Shown one piece after another: positions 22,725 through 35,429 of a stretch of DNA of 64,000 nt. The DNA lies in assembly GCA_030248195.1 (NCBI GenBank), contig JASAND010022051.1:1-64000 (forward strand). The letters run 5' to 3'. Under the pieces are notes generated by a model. That model did no database searches. It was not told the DNA's origin and was given only the letters and a program-made list of their open reading frames with translations. This stretch comes from Trissonchulus latispiculum. Taxonomy: Eukaryota > Nematoda > Enoplea > Enoplida > Ironidae. The translations under genes and the position numbers were made by a program. Numbering within the stretch: the stretch's first letter is position 1; every line of letters starts with the position of its first letter.

Positions 22725-23411
22725 TTAAGGTGTTTTGCTGTGCTTTTATTTTCTGCTGATGAGGGACATAAACGAACTTCTGCCAAAAAACATCCTACCC
22801 CAAAAAAGTGAGTGCACGAATTGGCACCGAATTTTGCCTTAGAAACGATCAGAGCGCCAAATGTTCCGGCTGCGCCGGAGATTTTTACTCTTTGCCTATT
22901 TAACGCTAAGTTGCTTATTTTTGCACGAAAAACTAACCAAAGTGACTTTTAAAACAATAGCGCTGTTGTGGAGGACTGCATTCGGTTGCAAACTTGTTAA
23001 ATAATATGCAAAGATCTAACCTGGCTTATCCCTAATGGGTGGGGACGCCCCCATTGTAGGAGCCCCAATAAAGTCCGACCTCCCCCGTAACTCCAAAAAT
23101 TGCAAAATATATATTGAAATTTTTACCCTAAGTTTTCAAAAATTTATTCGGCTTCGAAAGATTTTTACCTAAATTTTCACTATGTTAACTTAAAAACACC
23201 TAAATTAGTCATTTTTAGCGATTTTTAGCAGTTTATACCAGTGGCGCAGCCAGAACTTTGTGACGGGGCATGCGGACCACGATTTTTGAAAATCAGGGCC
23301 CCGTTGCACAAAAATATTGATGGCTGAATATTGATTTACTGATAAACCATCAGTAAATCGAATCAGCATATTTAAGCCAAATACACGCCATCTTGTGAAA
23401 GTTTATGCACT

Positions 23412-24129
23412 CAGTGTTTTTTTGCTCAAAAACGCGTGTAATTACACACTTTTTTCTGGAAAATAGCAAAAAAATTTTGGCGACTGTGTAACGTTACACC
23501 AAAATTTTAGACAAATTTTACCAAATGGTCGGAACTTTTTCCAATGCTCATTCATTTGTTTCCACATATTTACCGTTTCTAGGGGGCTTCGCCCCCCAGA
23601 CCCCCCTTTTGCACCATGTCTTGCATTTTATTTTCGGTATTATTTAAGCATATATTAGTTATATGCATATTATATTTGCTATATTTGTTCGTTCTTGTTT
23701 TAAAAACGCGTATATACACACCAAAATTTTTCAGCTTATGAAGCAAAATTTAACTGGTTCCTTGCCAAGTTTTGTGCTACAGGAGGCCTTTCGAAAAATT
23801 ATGCTCCTTCGGTGCACTGGTGTTTTCCTTCGTTCTATCAAGTCAAAACCAATAAATGCAAATCATCGATGTAACTGCTCAATTTTTTAATTTTGTCGAT
23901 CTGATTTGGTGAAACTCCAAATATTGCTGTAAATAAGATGTTAAAATTTTACTTATAATTTTTTAACGGAATAATTTTGTTAACTATAAAATTGTATACA
24001 TGTGTTAAGCAAAACGCGCGTAAATTAGGAATTTTTAGGTAGTTACACACTTTTTTCTGAAAAATAGCAAAAAATTTTGGAGAGGTGTGTAACGTTACAC
24101 ATAAGCCGTCGGCGAAAAAAAAAACACTG
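23412..24129. mobile_element. hAT-like element with CAGTGTTTTTTTGC ends
   Basis: Exact 8-bp duplication TATGCACT (23404-23411, 24130-24137). The inverted ends are CAGTGTTTTTTTGC and AAAAAAAAACACTG. Subterminal copies of TACACACTTTTTTCTG and GTGTAACGTTACAC lie near both ends. It is noncoding, with a GGGGCTTCGCCCCCC hairpin near 23583. Confidence 0.82.
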
Positions 24130-24841
24130 TATGCACTAGTGAATTTATTAGTATTCACCTTAAAGGGGGTGTGCTACGAACGGTTTTTTGTCCAGCTTGT
24201 CAAGAGAGACCTACCTTTTGGCACATGATTAGCTAACATAGCAAAGTAAAATAGTCGGTAGTGGGCATTATTATATTTAACACACATCGATTCAGCAGAT
24301 CGCTAAAGTGAAAATTTTGGTGCAAAAATGGATTTTTTGTAAAAGCTTTTTTCAGCTCTGGTAGATTAACGGCTTGACCAATTCCGAAACCTTTTGCCAC
24401 GATTGTTAACTGTTACTAGCATAAATAATAAAAGTATTCTGGCCTTCGAGCGTTGCTGTCTTTGTCTTTAAGTAATAAAAGGTCAAATTTAGAAATTTGG
24501 CAAAAAGTTGCTAAGTGACCGTGCGCCGTTTTCGATCTAATAAAATTGACAGCCCCTAGCCTTTATACCAGCTTTTTACCAGTTATTAGGCTTTAATAGG
24601 AGCAAACTTTCAAAGATTTTGGTTTGCTGGTTAGTGTGCTAGCTCACTTTTAAAAGCTCAGGTTAAAAATGGCCTTTATTTTTCGGCTTGAAAAGCTAGC
24701 TAAGCGCAGTAGAAATGGGGTCAATTTTTGTCAGAATTTTTTTGTCTTTAATTGCCGAAAAGATACTCATAGGGGTTCTTTGACCTGCTGAATCCGAATA
24801 TTGAATCCGTTTTTTAGTTATGACGCTTCCGTCGTTCAGTA

Positions 24842-24973
24842 TACGCTTACAACCATACATTAGCACGGGGTCCAATTCTGGGGGGTCTACCCCAAAAACA
24901 TTCCAAAATTTTAAGGGGGTCTGCCCCGAAATTAGTAATAATTGCGAAATTTTAACGTTTTTGCAAAAATTAT
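24842..24973. repeat. Fragment of a CACGGGGTCC / GGGGGTCTACCCC repeat
   Basis: CACGGGGTCCAATTCTGGGG and GGGGGTCTGCCCCGAAATTAG match the reverse of 63020-63130. Confidence 0.6.
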
Positions 24974-24974
24974 A

Positions 24975-25890
24975 TATAGTCAGAGGGGGAAAACATGACG
25001 GAAAAGAAGGGAGAAAACCATGGTCGCCTACTCCCCAACCATAGCAGCTGCAGCTGCCTAGTATAGCCCATTAGAAAGTGCAAGTCTAGAAGTATACCCT
25101 ACAGTACCAGATTGGTTTCTAAGTTTGATTCTGTAAGTACAGTACTTGACCAAAGTTGACCTCCCAAAACTGGCCAAAATGCTAAGGATTTTCGAAAGTT
25201 TGCAAGTCTATTATAACCAACTATCAAACTTTGGCTACTATAGATTGGCATGCGGGCATAATTTGACTTGCTCTATCACACGGCAATAGTGGTTTTCCCC
25301 TGCGTACACCCAGTAAAAAAATTTGACCATGTTTTTCCCCCACATTGGGTCCACTAGAGCGGGGAAAAACATGGTGACCAAATTTTAAAATTTTTGCGTA
25401 TGCTTCAGGAAGGCGTAACTAATGCTTTTATAGGAAAGAGAATGCTTTAAAACCACTAAAAACCTCAAAATATGCCAACTTTGAGCATTTTTGAAGCTTC
25501 TAGCTCGAAAATTCGATTTGCAGCATCAACATGCCAGGTTTCATAAGTTTCTATGGTAAAAATGAAAATTTCGAAAAAACTTAAAAAAATGATGGAATAT
25601 TGCAATTTTTAACACAACTAACTTGTTTTTAGTGATATTCTGCATATTATGGCCAGTTCCCAGCAGGTTTCTTGCCCAAACAGGTTAGGTACGGCAGATT
25701 TAGCATTTTGACCAAAAAATCGGGTTTTAAGCTTGTTGTGAGGTTAGAAGGGTGCCTAGGTAGTTTTGCACGCTAAAAACAGCTGAAACAATGCTTTTAA
25801 GCCACTCTAAATGGTTGGTTGGTAGAAATAGTGCCATGTTTTTCCTCGCACCATGTTTTTCCCCGATCTGCGAGTAAAAAACCTGGCCAG
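24975..25890. mobile_element. TATAGTCAGGGGG element, right end truncated
   Basis: Collinear with the full copies at 49041-50126 (inverse) and 59591-60667. Carries repeated CCATGTTTTTCCCC words in both orientations. It stops at about 25890, before the terminal block. Confidence 0.75.
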
Positions 25891-25919
25891 TAAAAGTCGC
25901 TGATCTAAATTTACTGGCT

Positions 25920-26342
25920 GGTTTTGAGATGCGCTGCCTCCGTCGCATGCTCAGGACTGTCTATACGGATCGAATCACGAATGACGCAATTCGAAACCGG
26001 CTGCATCGGCAAACTATTACCAATGTCATCAAACGACGTCGTCTTACGTATTTCGGCCACGTATTGCGTGTGCCGGCTGCTCGTTTCCCAAACGGAATAC
26101 TTGACTTTGCCCCGCCGGCAGACTGGCGTAGGCCGAGGGGAGGTGTGCGCCAAACTTGGCTACGAGTTGTACAGAAGGACCTCCAGAGACTGTCAAGAAC
26201 CTATGGTAGACTCTGGCACGACGACTGGATTGGAATCTGCAGAATGATGCCGCCGACAGAACACAGTGGCGTTTGGTGGTCGATGAAACCTTGGAATGAA
26301 GTTGGATACCAGCGATACATCGGACACGATGTTGCTGCCTAA
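25920..26342 (+). pseudogene. LINE reverse-transcriptase C-terminal fragment
   Basis: The frame is open over 137 residues: LRRMLRTVYTDRITNDAIRN, RRLTYFGHVLRVP, PRGGVRQTWLRVVQKDLQRL. This is the characteristic tail of endonuclease-RT proteins of RTE/CR1-like LINEs, with the R-RLxxxGHV and RGGxRxTW signatures. No RT core precedes it; a truncated TA-duplicating element lies directly upstream. It is inside the hAT-like element at 23239-26662. Confidence 0.7.
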
Positions 26343-26784
26343 GCTAAGCAATATTGAATGTTAAACTGTATTCTACTCGGCGGCCTCAGAAATATTTGCT
26401 GGCAAGTTTGCAGCCGAAAAATTTCGCTGGAATAAATTTGGACACATCCTGACTGTCCAGTTTAGAGGTAGATTTGCTTGAACAGAGACTCACACCAATA
26501 CTGTTCTAGTACATTAAAAGCACAAATAAATTTAATTGGCAAAGAAATCGCGAAATTTTTGCTTCTAGTTGGCGTTACTTTCGTCGGGTTAATTTTTCTT
26601 ATTTCCGAATCCTGACGGGGCATGCGGCCGCATGCCCCGCATGCCCCCTGGCTGCGCCCCTGGTTTATACATAACAAACAAACCCACAAAAATTTGGAAA
26701 AATTTTCAAAACTATGCCCCCCCCCTATCGATTGGGGGACCCATGAATCCCCCCATAAAAAATTGCCAAGGAAGGCCTGCCAAC

Positions 26785-27690
26785 GAGTAAAATACCAAAA
26801 GGGCGTCCTGGGGACTGGGCCCCTGAACATTTGCAAATTTAGACTCACTCAGGAATTAAACTAGAGCACTTTCGCCATTAATTTATGAGGTTGTACGAAT
26901 ATTGAAATAAATCACTGATTAGTTTCTTTCAATTGCTACAACCTGCAAGACTAAAGACAACATCTTGTTCTAAAATGAAATGATCAACTTGTTGCTGGAA
27001 ATATATGACTAAGAGCGCAAACAGACGGCGGACTGGGAGCGTAGCCCCCAGCAGAAAATTTTACAAATACTACGTTTGAAATCCATTTTTTCTGGTAACC
27101 TTTGCACAAAATTTTTTTCAGTTTAAGCTTGTTCCAGTCTAGCTGCGTCAAGCTTCCGGCAGGACAAATTGCCAACTGTAAAGATGCACGCATCGACGGC
27201 GCAAAATTTTTGAAAAATGTAAAAAAAGCGCCGAAGGCGCAAAATTTTAGAAAGGTGTATTTATTGAATTTAAATGAAATTTAAATTTATTTTTGATGAA
27301 TTGTGTATTTTAGCCTGTTCCATTTTAAACACAAAAAGAAAGTTTTTAAAAAAGAAAACATTTTAGAACCTTGTCTGCGATGCGCGGCGAGAGCAGGAAA
27401 TTTTGAGAAATGCCATGTTTGGAACACTTTTTTGCACAGTCTTCTTTTAGTTTAACTTAAAATCTAAGCTGCGTCACCTGTGAACTTAAATCATCAATGT
27501 TACACTGTACGTATGCTCCCCGGCGGGCGCCAGAAATACTTTGTCAAGTTCAAACCTCAGGAACGAAGTCGAAAAATTGTGCTTGAATAAATTTGGATAT
27601 AATATCTTGACTGTTATATAGTTGAATACACCAAAGGGAACTCAAGGTAGCAGATGGAAAGCCCTAGCATAGCGCAAATTAAAGCGCTAT
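26785..27690. other. Intronic, unassigned
   Basis: AT-rich, with one GCGCCGAAGGCGC hairpin (about 27228) and one GGGAGCGTAGCCCCC relic (about 27030). No gene seen. Confidence 0.45.
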
Positions 27691-29120
27691 CTTTACACTA
27701 CAAATGCATACCCAAAATGGTATGGGCCAAAGCAGTCGACTCTGATAACTCTTTTGCATAGAGGTATAGCCCCACCCCCTTTTTATGGGGGAAAACCCCA
27801 CCCCCTTTTTTGGGGGAAAGCCCCACCCGCCTCCTGGACCAAAGGTTGGAGCTATATAGAGGTCGGGGAAAAAAAACCAAGGTAGTCACTTTTTGGACTC
27901 TGCAGAACTACCCAGTGGAGCAATCCGGCTACAAATTATTTTCTTATCAAGCCCTGTCTAGACTGTCATTTTGGTATATAAATCGCCTCTCTAGGTCCTG
28001 TCGTTAATTAGTAATTAACGGTTAATTAGCCGGGGTAAAAAACCAATGGCGGGAAAAAACCAACCGGTGGGAAAAAACCAACCCCAGTATTCGGTCAGGG
28101 TAACTCATATTAGCGATTTTATGCATGCGGCAGGTAAAATCGGCGTCGCTGACTTCATATCTGCAGTTATTTTTGCGATATTCCTTATAATAAGTGAGAA
28201 AATCAAACATCAAAATTTGCAGCATCAACTGGCTAGGTTTCATCAAATTTGCCAGTTTCTATGTTAAAATACAAAAATTTGTAAATCTTTCGAAATTCGA
28301 TGAAATAAATTAAAATAAACGTTGTTTCAGTGTTTTTTCGCGTATTTCTTTGTCCCAGAGTACTTTTTGGCCGCTTTAGCTGAGCCAAACAGCCGATCCG
28401 TCGAAATGAGGTTTTTACCGGCTAGCACAAAATTGCCAAGTCCAAATGCAATTTTGAGCTGTTCACGTGAAAGAACGCATTAAACTTGCTATGTGGATGA
28501 CTTTTGAGCAACTAAGAACCATTTTTGGGAGTTTGGCAGCAAAAGCAAAAATTGGTTTTTTTCCCACCCCTTGGTTTTTTTCCCATTTTGTAAAAATTCA
28601 GCTGGCAGCTTGCCAAGCGTCGCAGGAAGGCGAGACCGACATTTTTGGAAAGAGCACATGTTGTTCTCATAGAAACTATTAAAAGTTATTATCTAACTGC
28701 TATGGAAGATTTTTTACAGGCCTTCAAAAATAGGCAAATTTTGAATTTTTGGGGGGTCAAAAATGCCAAAATTTTCAAAATGTCACAAAATGCTCAAAAG
28801 TGGTCCGATTTAGCTCAAATTGGTGTGGTAGGTGGGATGGGCCCTACCAACTTGCATGCAAAATTTGAGCCCGCTAGCTCATCCCCATCGCCCAAACGGG
28901 GGGTTGGTTTTTTTCCCCACCACTTGCGGGTTGGTTTTTTTCCCCGACCTCTATATGAGCTCCAAAACATAGCAGCAGAAAGCACGACTCTTTCTTACCT
29001 ATGTCTGCAAAGATCAAGTCATTTGGTTCACTCTTGCTCATTTTAAGACATTTTGAAAATTGACACCTACTTTTTGGTCCAACCATGCCAAAATTTTGCA
29101 AAAGTTTGGACCGATATATA

Positions 29121-29327
29121 CAGTACAGCTCATTTCAAAGTGAGTTTGAAGCGATGTCGCAAAAGCAAATTACGCGACATTTTTCGCGAAATGTCGTTAA
29201 TTTTTGGCGACATTTCTCTATGATTTTGGAAGATTTCGCGAATTTTTAAGCGAAATGTCGCAAATTTCGCGACATTTCGCCAGATTTGGGACTTCGCCTC
29301 AAACGCACTTTGAAATGAGCTGTACTG
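29121..29327. mobile_element. Tc1/mariner-like MITE (CAGTACAGCTCATTTC ends), first copy
   Basis: TA on both sides. The ends CAGTACAGCTCATTTC and GAAATGAGCTGTACTG are inverted. The body is a cluster of CGCGAAATGTCG palindromic words. It lies within the first 3.8-kb tandem copy. Confidence 0.8.
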
Positions 29328-31317
29328 TAACTTTTGACTGGGTTGGGTTAGAAAAGTTTTGCAAATATCTCCAATGTGGCAAGTCTTCCTCTTTGCACAC
29401 AGCCTAAATTAGATCGATCCGATGCGCCGTTGGTCTGGCACATTGCCAAATGTGGCGGGAAAAAACCCACTTTGGGGGAAAATTCCCACCCAATTTTTTT
29501 GAAAAATTTTTAAACAACCAAACAACCAACATTAAACAACCAATTCGACACTATATAAGCACGGTACTATCGAGAACGCTGCATCATCCTATGGTGTCAG
29601 ATTTGGATAATTTTGCTTCCCTGGCTAGCTAGGGGCCAAAAACCCTGAAAGTGCCATTTCGGCACTGGAGGACCCAGGACAGGTCCAATTGTGGATTTTA
29701 ACAGCCAAATGAACGTAAAAAACCATTCTTTACACGATAGACTAATAAGTTTTATCAAATTATATATATATACATCGTTTTAGCATTTTTCAAAAATTGC
29801 CCTATGTTTATGTGTTAAACTTTATGAAACCTGTCCGTTTAATGCTGCATTTTCAAAGGCACATGAAATCTCAAAAAAAGGTTCCTAGGTCGGGTTTTTT
29901 ATTTAGCTAAAAAAGAGTTGAATTTTACACCGGAAGTGTCAGGATAACGCTACGACAATTTTTGAGACCTGTGAGGGGTGGGTTTTCCCCACTACTTTTT
30001 GCATTATAACGGCCTAAAGTGCAAATGGGCTTAAATGATAGATCTAAGTACGCCAAGTACGATGGTATAGTCAGACACGGGATAAAAAAAAGGGTTTTCG
30101 ACTTAAGCCTCTAACTTTCGCAAATGTTGGCCAATCTGGAAGCGGTTTTGCATGTAAGTGCCCGGCACTGCCCTCTATCGATTCAGGTATTAAAATCTTT
30201 CCTAGCACCACAGATTCTCAGATTAATAAAAAAATCGGTGATTTTTTTACCCGACAAAATGGTAAAAAAAATTGGGTTGTGGTAAAAAAATCACCCCAAA
30301 ATATTGGCGCTAGAGTAGATTTGATGCTTCCAGATGAAAGAGCGCATCAAATTTAGTATATTTGGCCAAAAAAACCAAAGTTATAATGAATTGGTAACAA
30401 TTTTTATCGATTTGAAAAGTTCAAAAATTGTGCAGCATCAACCAATCAGGTTTCATAAGCAAAATAGCCATTTTTGAAAAATATTCAAAAATGGTCGGTT
30501 TTGACTAATTTAAAAAGTTTTAAGGCTTAATCGATGCTTTTTAAGCGTTCTAAACGCATGAAAACCCCCATACTGCTTCAGAAAAATTTTTTTGCTGGGT
30601 TCTGACCATTTTTTTTTAACCGAAAAGTGGCGGAATTTTTGGGGTAAAAAAATGTTCAGCTTGTGGAGCCCCAATGCAGTAGGGTAAATAGTGCCTTGCG
30701 TGTAAATACTTGGGGCCAATACAAACCCACATGCACAGTATTGGAGCCCGGAGTCTCTCCACGCTAGCAAGAGAAGTTTAGAAATTCCGATATGACCCTT
30801 AGCTTTTGGCGGTGGTTTTGGGAGGTCAACTTTGAAATTACACTGAAAACTTTCTATTTGGTCCAGGGGTCTCATACTTATAGTTTGAGGTCATCTAGGG
30901 TGGCGCTATATTATCACACATTAGTGGGACTCGCCGGGTCTACCAGGCTTCCAGGGCGGCCCCGTTTTTTTACCCTTATTTGGGGGTGATTTTTTTCCCG
31001 GGTCTGACTATATATAAAGTTCTCATCTAGCCCTTATAATAAAAAGTTCCAGCCAAAATACGAAATTGTGGGTTTTCCCCCATAGCTATACATATGGAGG
31101 ACCCCTTTTATCGTTTGATATAGACGGTAGCCTCCTACCTTTTATCCAGGCTGAGTACCGATATGTAATTTTTCCCCGCCAAATTTGACCCTGAACGGGG
31201 AAACAACCACCACCCAATTTTTGATAATTGTTCAATATGCAGTTATGAGCAATTCTGATGGTCTTAAACGATAAAGCGTGTTTGGTTTTGTGATTCTGGT
31301 TCAAAAAATACGCACCT

Positions 31318-31478
31318 CTGGGTTTACTCTAGTGGGGGGGGGTGGGGACCCCCCCCCATAAACACCCTACCCCCCCCCAAAAAAAAGTGGGTGCCCCTTT
31401 TGGTATTTTTGAGATTTTTGAGATTTTTTGTCAATTTTTGCCTATTTAAGCGCTATATATTTTTGCACTAAAAACGAA
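31318..31478. mobile_element. G-run MITE fragment cut by the tandem duplication
   Basis: The left half of the element is intact (CTGGGTTTACTCTAG, then G run). It stops at the ACGAACTTTA junction, where the second 3.8-kb copy begins. The corresponding full element is at 35101-35419. Confidence 0.75.
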
Positions 31479-34400
31479 CTTTACACTACAAATGCATACC
31501 CAAAATGGTATGGGCCAAAGCAGTCGACTCTGATAACTCTTTTGCATAGAGGTATAGCCCCACCCCCTTTTTATGGGGGAAAACCCCACCCCCTTTTTTG
31601 GGGGAAAGCCCCACCCGCCTCCTGGACCAAAGGTTGGAGCTATATAGAGGTCGGGGATAAACCAAGGTAGTCACATTTTGGACTATCCAGAACTACCCAG
31701 TGGAGCAATCCGGCTATAAATTATTTTCTTAACAAGCCCTGTCCAATCTGTCATTTTGGTAAATAAACCGCCTCTCTAAGTCTTGTCGTTAATTAAAGGT
31801 TAATTAGCCGGGGTAAAAAACCAAAGGCGGGAAAAACCAACCGGTGGGGAAAAACCAACCCCAATACTCGGTCAGAGTAACTCCTGTTAGCGATTTTATG
31901 CATGCAACAGGTGAAATCGGCGTCGCTGACTTCATATCTGCAGTTATTTTTGCGATATGCCTTATAATAAGTGAGAAAATCAAACATCAAAATTTGCAGC
32001 ATCAACTGGCTAGGTTTCATCAAATTTGCCAGTTTCTATGTTAAAATACAAAAATTTGTAAATCTTTCGAAATTCGATGAAATAAATTAAAATAAACGTT
32101 GTTTCAGTGTTTTTTCGCGTATTTCTTTGTCCCAGAGTACTTTTTGGCCGCTTTAGCTGAGCCAAACAGCCGATCCGTCGAAATGAGGTTTTTACCGGCT
32201 AGCACAAAATTGCCAAGTCCAAATGCAATTTTGAGCTGTTCACGTGAAAGAACGCATTAAACTTGCTATGTGGATGACTTTTGAGCAACTAAGAACCATT
32301 TTTGGGAGTTTGGCAGCAAAAGCAAAAATTGGTTTTTTTTCCCACCCCTTGGTTTTTTTCCCATTTTGTAAAAATTCAGCTGGCAGCTTGCCAAGCGTCG
32401 CAGGAAGACCAGACTGACATTTTTGGAAAGAGCAGATATTGTTCGCATAAAAACTTTTAAAAGTTATTATCTAACTGCTATGGAAGATTTTTTACAGGCC
32501 TTCAAAAATAGGCAAATTTTGAATTTTTGGGGGTCAAAAATGCCAAAATTTTCAAAAATGTCACAAAATGCTCAAAAGTGGTCCGATTTTGCTCAAATTT
32601 TGTGTGATAGGTGGGATGGGCCCTGCCAACTTGCATGCAAAATTTGAGCCCGCTAGCTCATCCCCATCGCCCAAACGGGGGGTTGGTTTTTTTCCCCACC
32701 ACTTGCGGGTTGGTTTTTTTCCCGACCTCTATATGAGCTCCAAAACATAGCAGCAGAAAGCACGACTCTTTTCTTACCTATGTCTGCAAAGATCAAGTCA
32801 TTTGGTTCACTCTTGCTCATTTTAAGACATTTTGAAAATTGACACCTACTTTTGGTCCAACCATGCCAAAATTTTGCAAAAGTTTGGACCGATATACAGT
32901 ACAGCTCATTTCAAAGTGAGTTTGAAGCGATGTCGCAAAAGCAAATTACGCGACATTTTTCGCGAAATGTCGTTAATTTTTGGCGACATTTCTCTATGAT
33001 TTTGGAAGATTTCGCGAATTTTTTAAGCGAAATGTCGCAAATTTCGCGACATTTCGCCAGATTTGGGACTTCGCCTCAAACGCACTTTGAAATGAGCTGT
33101 ACTGTCACTTTTGACTGGGTTGGGTTAGAAAAGTTTTGCAAATATCTCCAATGTGGCAAGTCTTCCTCTTTGCACACAGCCTAAATTAGAGCGATCAGAT
33201 GCGCCGTTGGTCTGGCACATTGCCAAATGTGGCGGGAAAAACCCACTTTGGGGGAAAATTCCCACCCAATTTTTTTGAAAATTTTTAAACAACCAAACAA
33301 CCAACATTAAACAACCAATTCGACACTATATAAGCACGGTACTATCGAGAACGCTGCATCATCCTATGGTGTCAGATTTGGATAATTTTGCTTCCCTGGC
33401 TAGCTAGGGGCCAAAAACCCTGAAAGTGCCATTTCGGCACTGGAGGACCCAGGACAGGTCCAATTGTGGATTTTAACAGCCAAATGAACGTAAAAAACCA
33501 TTCTCTACACGATAGACTAATAAGTTTTATCAAATTATATATATATATATACATCGTTTTCAGCATTTTTTAAAAATTGCTCTATGTGTTAAACTTTATG
33601 AAACCTGTCCGTTTAATGCTGCATTTTCAAAGGCACATGAAATCTCAAAAAAGGTTCCTAGGTCGGGTTTTTTATTTAGCTAAAAAAGAGTTGAATTTTA
33701 CACCGGAAGTGTCAGGATAACGCTACGACAATTTTTGAGACCTGTGAGGGGTGGGTTTTCCCCACTACTTTTTGCATTATAACGGCCTAAAATGCAAATG
33801 GGCTTAAATGATAGATCTAAGTACGCCAAGTACGATGGTATAGTCAGACACGGGATAAAAAAAGGGTTTTCGACTTAAGCCTCTAACTTTCGCAAATGTT
33901 GGCCAATCTGGAAGCGGTTTTGCATGTAAGTGCCCGGCACTGCCCTCTATCGATTCAGGTATTAAAATCTTTCCTAGCACCTACAGATTCTCAGATTAAT
34001 AAAAAAATCGGTGATTTTTTCACCCGATAAAATGGTAAAAAAATTGGGTTGTGGTAAAAAAAATCACCCCAAAATGTGGCGCTAGAGTAGATTTGATGCT
34101 TCCAGATGAAAGAGCGCATCAAATTTAGTATATTTGGCCAAAAAAAACCAAAGTTATAATGAATTGCGTAACAATTTTTATCGATTTGAAAAGTTCAAAA
34201 ATTGTGCAGCATCAACCAATCAGGTTTCATAAGCCAAAATAGCCATTTTTGAAAAATATTCAAAAATGGTCGGTTTTGACTAATTTAAAAAGTTTTAAGG
34301 CTTAATCGATGCTTTTTAAGCGTTCTAAACGCATGAAAACCCCCATACTGCTTCAGAAAAATTTTTTTGCTGGGTTCTGACCATTTTTTTTACCCGAAAA

Positions 34401-35270
34401 GTGGCGGAATTTTGGGGGTAAAAAAATGGTCAGCTTGTGGAGCCCCAATGCAGTAGGAGAAATAGTGCCTTGCGTGTTAATACTTGGGGCCAATACAAAC
34501 CCACATGCACAGTATTGGAGCCCGGAGTCTCTCCACGCTAGCAAGAGAAGTTTAGAAATTCCGATATGACCCTTAGCTTTTGGCGGTGGTTTTGGGAGGT
34601 CAACTTTGAAATTACACTGAAAACTTTCTATTTGGTCCAGGGGTCTCATACTTATAGTTTGAGGTCATCTAGGGTGGCGCTATATTATCACACACATTAG
34701 TGGGACTCGCCGGGTCTACCTGGCTGCCCGGGCGGCCCGGTTTTTTTTACCCTTATTTGGGGGTGATTTTTTGCCGGGGTCGTACTAATTATAACGTTCT
34801 AAGCTAGCCCTTATAATAAAAAGTTCAAGCCAAAATACGAATTTGTGGGTTTTCCCCCATAGCTATACATATGGAGGACCCCTTTTTATCGTTTGATATA
34901 GACGGGTAGCCTCCTACCTTTTATCAAGGCTGAGTACCGATATGTAATTTTTCACCTGCCAAATTTGACCCTGAACGGGGAAACAACCACCACCCAACTT
35001 TTGATAATTGTTCAATATGCAGTTATGAGCAATTCTGAGATAGTCTTAAACGATAAAAGCGTGTTTGGTTTTGTGATTCTGGTTCAAAAAATACGCACCT
35101 CCAGTTTTACTCTAGTGGGGGGGGGGGGTGGGGGCCCCCCCCGCCCCCCATAAACACCCTACCCCCCCCCAAAAAAAAGTGGGTGCCCCTTGTGGTATTT
35201 TTGAGATTTTTGAGATTTTTTGTCAATTTTTGCCTATTTAAGCGCTATATATTTTTGCACTAAAAACGAA
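31479..35270. repeat. 3.79-kb tandem duplication, copy 2
   Basis: Direct repeat of 27691-31478, head to tail with no spacer. The junction shares CTTT microhomology (27691, 31479, 35271). No coding sequence is supportable in either copy. Confidence 0.9.
32897..33104. mobile_element. Tc1/mariner-like MITE, second copy (duplicated with its host segment)
   Basis: Same element as 29121-29327 at the equivalent position of the second tandem copy. The right TA is mutated to TC. It is a passenger, not an independent insertion. Confidence 0.8.
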
Positions 35271-35419
35271 CTTTTATGGCAATTACTATAAAAATAGCGC
35301 TATTTTTAGCATGTTTTTAGAAAAATTTTGAAAAATTTTCGCCCCCCCCAAGAATGACTTGCCCTCCGAGGCCCCCCCACAAAGAGCCCCCCACGAAAAA
35401 TTCCCTAGAATAAGCCCAG
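35101..35419. mobile_element. G-run MITE, CTGGGCTTATTCTAG type
   Basis: 5-bp duplication CACCT (35096-35100, 35420-35424). The left terminus is slightly decayed and the right terminus is CTAGAATAAGCCCAG. It contains the breakpoint of the 3.8-kb tandem duplication at about 35270. Confidence 0.78.
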
Positions 35420-35429
35420 CACCTGGAGC

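Larger units (their letters stand above)
23239..26662. mobile_element. hAT-like element (CAGTGGCGCAGCCAG ends)
   Basis: Exact 8-bp duplication GTTTATAC (23231-23238, 26663-26670). The ends CAGTGGCGCAGCCAG and CTGGCTGCGCCCCTG are inverted. It is inserted within a G-run MITE (23031 to about 26781). It carries nested elements at 23412-24129 and 24975-25890 and a LINE fragment at 25920-26342. Confidence 0.85.
23031..26781. mobile_element. G-run MITE, CTGGCTTATCCC type, split by a hAT-like element
   Basis: The left end CTGGCTTATCCCTAATGGG and interior (23031-23238) continue at 26663-26781 and match 3893-4270 in order. The right terminus is decayed. The hAT-like element 23239-26662 accounts for the gap. 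Confidence 0.7.
27691..31478. repeat. 3.79-kb tandem duplication, copy 1
   Basis: Matches 31479-35270 along its whole length with few differences and only small indels. Noncoding. Contains repeated GGTTTTTTTCCC / GGGxAAAAACCAA words and a mariner-like MITE. Ends inside a G-run MITE. Confidence 0.9.

Noticed and set aside
26462..26848. 128-residue minus-strand open frame
   Set aside because: It runs across the right end of a hAT-like element into a MITE and has no protein features.
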